From IMG/VR virus record IMGVR_UViG_3300032296_000623, positions 1 to 32,085 of that record: a stretch of 32,085 nt of DNA; one strand, 5' to 3'. The notes below the pieces were generated by a model, which did not search any database, was not told the origin of the DNA, and saw only the letters and a list, made by a program, of their open reading frames with translations. Position numbers and translations under genes: made by a program. The DNA is from a virus. Shown here piece after piece: positions 29,820 through 32,085 of the stretch (position 1 is the first letter of the stretch; every line of letters begins with the position of its first letter).

Positions 29820-29978
29820 TCAGCCCCGCAGAATCGCGGGTAGCTGTATGAGAACGATCAGGGCGAAGGTGCCCAGCACGCCGGAGACAATCGCGCCCAG
29901 GGCGATCAGCCAGTCGGGCGGGCTTGCGGGTTTTTCGGAATTCAATTCAAGGTAGGTTTGACGGTGACGGGATGACAT
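29820..29978 (-). CDS. Small membrane protein, first gene of the right-hand leftward operon
   Basis: This 52-residue protein has a hydrophilic N-terminus (SSRHRQTYLELNSEKPASPP) and one membrane segment at about 24-48 (LIALGAIVSGVLGTFALIVL, then IQLP). No family recognised. AAAGGA lies 8 bases upstream of the ATG at 29978; an upstream in-frame start would fall on the promoter. It is the first gene after the leftward promoter at 30018-30046, so it may be expressed early, perhaps as a host-membrane or superinfection factor, which is a guess. Confidence 0.7.
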   Translation of the reverse strand: MSSRHRQTYLELNSEKPASPPDWLIALGAIVSGVLGTFALIVLIQLPAILRG

Positions 29979-30017
29979 GATTACGGTCCTTTCAGGGTTA
30001 CGGGTTACGGTGAATAG

Positions 30018-30046
30018 ACTGTAACCCGCTGGGTTTGTCTTGTCAA
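30018..30046 (-). promoter_or_regulatory. Leftward early promoter with palindrome in the spacer
   Basis: On the minus strand a consensus -35 TTGACA (30046-30041), a 17-base spacer and -10 TACAGT (30023-30018). The start would be near 30011, about 33 bases before the first gene. The palindrome ACCCGCTGGGT (30024-30034) occupies the spacer and touches the -10, as an operator would. Confidence 0.7.
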
Positions 30047-30558
30047 GCCCCATGGGCAAAAATGTGTCTAGGTGCTTTCCCTTACCCGCTGGGTTGCCTT
30101 TTGGCACTGTGACAATTGTGCCTTTTGGTTCAGGGGGTCAGTTTTGAGGAAAACGCGCATCGAATAGAAAAAAGGTCAAAATTCGATGTCTTGCGCGAAA
30201 GGGCACCTTGTCACACTTTCCCGTTTTTCCCGCATTGTGAAATCCTGCACCCGCTGGGTCTGACCCACTGGGAATCCCTAGACCCGCTGGGTTCAGGGTT
30301 CCGCGGCCCCTCGAGCGGCCCCAGGCGCCCAGTGGGCACACTGACCCAGCGGGTTCCGGGTGCATTGCATGGCACTGGATCCGCTGGGTTCCGGGTGCCC
30401 CGGGGGTCCGCGGGCTTGCGGGATCCGGGCGCCCGCGGGTGAATCGGAAACCGGGAATCCGGCCGAGGGGGCGGGGGAGGGCCGACGGCAAACTGGTTCT
30501 GTAACTAAGGTGCCGCGAACAATTTTTTATTTTTTCTGAACCACGGAACCCGCTGGGT
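30024..30558. repeat. Array of 11-bp imperfect palindrome ACCCGCTGGGT
   Basis: Exact copies on the plus strand start at 30024, 30084, 30249, 30282 and 30548, and on the minus strand at 30344-30354. Near copies are at 30263 (ACCCACTGGGA), 30327 (GCCCAGTGGGC), 30379 (ATCCGCTGGGT), 29806 (CCCCGCTGGGT) and 28681 (TCCCGCTGGGT). The arms ACCC/GGGT form a dyad around GCT. Most copies are in non-coding DNA. They could be operators for a phage regulator or iterons of a replication origin. Confidence 0.75.
30158..30188. other. Inverted repeat CATCGAAT / ATTCGATG
   Basis: Two perfect 8-base arms flank a purine-rich 15-base centre (AGAAAAAAGGTCAAA). It lies in the non-coding region between palindrome copies at 30084 and 30249 and could be a protein-binding dyad or a hairpin. 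Confidence 0.55.
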
Positions 30559-30560
30559 CA

Positions 30561-30589
30561 TTGCACCTCGTTGAATTCGCTGATACACT
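30561..30589 (+). promoter_or_regulatory. Rightward promoter before the methyltransferase and terminase genes
   Basis: -35 TTGCAC (30561-30566), a 17-base spacer and an extended -10 TGATACACT (TACACT 30584-30589). A palindrome copy ends 2 bases upstream of the -35, and an AT tract (30521-30535) lies in UP-element position. The start would be near 30596, only a few bases before the ATG at 30600. Confidence 0.5.
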
Positions 30590-30599
30590 CCCATCCACT

Positions 30600-31502
30600 A
30601 TGGAACAAGGCAACCCTCAATCCGTAGGCACGGCTGTCGCCAGTGAACAATCTCTTCCAAGCTGGCTGTCGTGCCCTGACCCCAAGCCACCGAAGCTCCC
30701 AGCAGAGTCGCGGGAGCTTCTGCACGCCCAGTACCAACAGATCTTCGAACGGGTCATTGAAGACATCTATCGTGGGCGCTCACTTCAGTCCTTGATCGAG
30801 GATGACTACAGGCTCATCAGCTACGAGGACTTCCTGCGCAGCGTCTACGCCAGCTACTACGCAGTCATGAGAACAGGCGCTGTGATCTACGTTGCACACG
30901 GCGAGTCTGAACGCGCAGCATTCACAGACTGCATGGTGGAGGCCGGACTGAAACTGTCACAGGTGCTGATCTGGGTGAAGCAAAGCGCCACGCTTTCACG
31001 CCAAGACTTCAACTGGCAGCACGAGCCAATCCTCTACGGGTGGAAGGAAGGCTCTGGCCATTACTTCTGCGGCAACTTCACGCTGACAACGGTGATCGAC
31101 GATGACGTCGACCTGAAGTCAATGAAGAAGGAGCAGCTCATCGAGATGATCAACGAAATCCGCAACAAGGCCAGCGGAACAATCATCAGGCACAACCGGC
31201 CAACCAAAAGCGATCTGCACCCGACCATGAAACCAGTGGCGCTGGTAGAACGCATGATCGAATGGAGCAGCCACCCAGGAGATATCGTGCTCGATCTGTT
31301 CGGTGGAAGTGGAAGCACGCTGATCGCTGCACAGAAAGCAAACCGGCAAGCGCGTCTGATGGAACTCGATCCGAAGTTTGTTGACGTCATCATCAAGCGC
31401 TGGCAGGAGTTCACCGGCAAGCAGGCAACACACGCAGAAACTGGAAAACCTTTCGCGGAGGTTAAAAATGGCAACGAAAAAGCAATTGCAGAAGCAGCAT
31501 GA
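30600..31502 (+). CDS. N6/N4 DNA methyltransferase-like chimera with HTH-like N-terminus, no DPPY motif
   Basis: This 300-residue protein has a clear methyltransferase C-terminus: FLRSVYASYYAVMRTGAVIY (79-98), LIWVKQSATLSRQDFNWQHE (123-142), DLHPTMKPVALVERM (205-219), motif I LDLFGGSGST (231-240) and ELDPKFVDVIIKRW (255-268). The catalytic motif IV (DPPY) that should lie N-terminal to residue 65 is missing; the equivalent stretch reads ERVIEDIYRGRSLQ. Residues about 40-85 (HAQYQQIFERVIEDIYRGRS, LQSLIEDDYRLISYEDFLRS) instead resemble the HTH of phage small terminase-like proteins. It may bind DNA and S-adenosylmethionine without methylating. No Shine-Dalgarno precedes the ATG, so the start is tentative (TTG 30561 is an alternative). 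Confidence 0.72.
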   Translation: MEQGNPQSVGTAVASEQSLPSWLSCPDPKPPKLPAESRELLHAQYQQIFERVIEDIYRGRSLQSLIEDDYRLISYEDFLRSVYASYYAVMRTGAVIYVAHGESERAAFTDCMVEAGLKLSQVLIWVKQSATLSRQDFNWQHEPILYGWKEGSGHYFCGNFTLTTVIDDDVDLKSMKKEQLIEMINEIRNKASGTIIRHNRPTKSDLHPTMKPVALVERMIEWSSHPGDIVLDLFGGSGSTLIAAQKANRQARLMELDPKFVDVIIKRWQEFTGKQATHAETGKPFAEVKNGNEKAIAEAA

Positions 31503-31920
31503 AGCTGCTGAAAAATCGGTCATAAAAAAGCAAGGCGGCCCCAGACCGAACAGCGGAGGGGCTCGTGAAGGGGCTGGCCGACCGGCATTCCAGCCCACGG
31601 ACGCCGAGCGCAAGCAGGTCGAGGCACTGTCCGGCTACGGCCTGCCCATCGAGCAGATTGCAGTCCTGGTGCGCGACGGCATCGATACCGACACCCTGCG
31701 CAAGCACTTTGCCCAGGAACTGATCTCGGGCAAGGCCAAGGCCAACGGGCAGGTAGGGAAAACCCTATTCCAGAAGGTCATGGCAGGCGACACGGCCGCG
31801 GCCATCTGGTGGTCCAAGACCCAGATGCGCTGGAAGGAAGTGCAGCAGCACGAGATCACTGGCGCTGATGGCGCTCCCATCGAGTTCCGCAAGATCGAGC
31901 GCGTGGTGGTCGGAAAGTGA
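31468..31920 (+). CDS. Terminase small subunit
   Basis: This 150-residue protein is the DNA-recognition subunit of the packaging motor. After a lysine-rich N-terminus ([20 protein letters not shown]) and a [15 protein letters not shown] linker, an HTH-like domain follows ([40 protein letters not shown]) and then [20 protein letters not shown], typical of small terminases of this type. The start has GGAGG 6 bases upstream and overlaps the methyltransferase-like gene by 35 bases. The stop overlaps the large terminase start (GTGA), which supports the pairing. Confidence 0.88.
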   Translation: MATKKQLQKQHEAAEKSVIKKQGGPRPNSGGAREGAGRPAFQPTDAERKQVEALSGYGLPIEQIAVLVRDGIDTDTLRKHFAQELISGKAKANGQVGKTLFQKVMAGDTAAAIWWSKTQMRWKEVQQHEITGADGAPIEFRKIERVVVGK

Positions 31921-32085
31921 CGACCCTGCGCATTGAGACCCCACAATGGGCGCTGCCACTGCTCCAGCCGGCGCGCTACAAAGGAGCCTTCGGCGGCCGC
32001 GGCTCCGGCAAGTCGCACACCTTTGCCGAGCTGCTGATCGAGGCGCACATCATGGACCAGACCAGCCGGTCGGTCTGCGTGCGCG
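31917..32085 (+). CDS. Terminase large subunit, 3' partial
   Basis: Only the first 56 residues are in the window. They start at a GTG overlapping the small terminase stop (GTGA) and include the ATPase Walker A motif [16 protein letters not shown] (about residues 23-38), preceded by [15 protein letters not shown]. This is the N-terminal ATPase of the packaging motor; the nuclease domain lies beyond the right edge. Confidence 0.92.
   Translation, partial: MTTLRIETPQWALPLLQPARYKGAFGGRGSGKSHTFAELLIEAHIMDQTSRSVCVR

Larger units (their letters stand above)
29979..30599. other. Non-coding regulatory/origin-like region
   Basis: No credible gene lies here. The region holds the leftward promoter, most palindrome copies, a direct repeat TGCCTTTTGG (30095-30104 and 30119-30128), a dyad (30158-30188), a very GC-rich stretch (about 30290-30480) followed by a 15-base run of only A and T (30521-30535), and the rightward promoter of the next operon. 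Divergent promoters plus repeats and an AT tract are typical of phage control regions and origins. Confidence 0.65.

Noticed and set aside
30116-30442. 108-codon plus-strand frame in the control region
   Set aside because: Its sequence is only a translation of the palindrome copies and GC-rich DNA, without a ribosome site or family resemblance.
1-32085. CRISPR arrays, tRNA genes, insertion sequences, integrase and attachment sites
   Set aside because: I looked for regularly spaced repeats, cloverleaf-like segments and transposase or recombinase motifs and saw none; the ACCCGCTGGGT copies are too short and irregular for a CRISPR array.

Overview
The window is a contiguous piece of a tailed-phage genome. 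Virion assembly is podovirus-like in the P22/Sf6 manner: a P22-type coat protein, gp4- and gp10-like tail accessory factors, a candidate gp26-like tail needle, three consecutive ejection-protein candidates and a tailspike with a P22-type head-binding domain. The DNA is GC-rich, and small genes such as the basic DUF6496-like protein and the Cys/CNQGR membrane protein are types I associate with phages of Betaproteobacteria (Burkholderiales) from fresh water. The host is therefore an inference. No integrase, CI-like repressor, tRNA or CRISPR array is visible, so lifestyle is undecided. The window is cut inside the coat gene (left) and inside the large terminase gene (right); portal and scaffold are not present.

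Layout. (1) 1-16702, plus strand: coat, connector/tail accessory proteins, needle candidate, ejection proteins, tailspike, a second receptor-binding candidate, then lysis (XhlA-like membrane protein, M15 L-alanyl-D-glutamate peptidase, holin). Genes are packed with ATGA, TGATG and GTGA overlaps. (2) 24338 down to 16643, minus strand: replication and recombination genes (RHH regulator, DUF2800 Cas4-like nuclease, Enc34-type SSB, family B DNA polymerase, VRR-NUC nuclease, SNF2-type helicase, small zinc proteins). This operon converges on the holin gene and overlaps it. (3) 24361-27021, plus strand: a bidirectional promoter, a 33-residue leader ORF and a large primase-polymerase/DUF3987 protein. 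(4) 29978 down to 26994, minus strand: small accessory genes, including a HTH gene broken by a frameshift in a DNA repeat and a Cys-rich 219-residue protein. (5) 29979-30599: a non-coding region with many copies of an 11-bp imperfect palindrome, a dyad and an AT tract; it looks like a regulatory and/or origin region. (6) 30600-32085, plus strand: an unusual HTH-methyltransferase chimera without a DPPY motif, the small terminase and the start of the large terminase.

How the parts work together. The two minus-strand blocks and the primase are probably early genes. They appear to be driven by a sigma70-like promoter at 30018-30046, with a palindrome copy in its spacer, and by overlapping back-to-back promoters at 24361-24395. 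Four minus-strand genes share an almost identical translation-initiation leader (GGAGTAACWGTAATG) and a fifth has a close variant. GC hairpins punctuate the operons, three with stable tetraloops. The most interesting points are the palindrome array, the bidirectional promoter with a coupled leader peptide, the HTH/methyltransferase chimera, the frameshifted 33-bp repeat that once may have joined two ORFs, and the tail-needle candidate with three exact 25-residue repeats.
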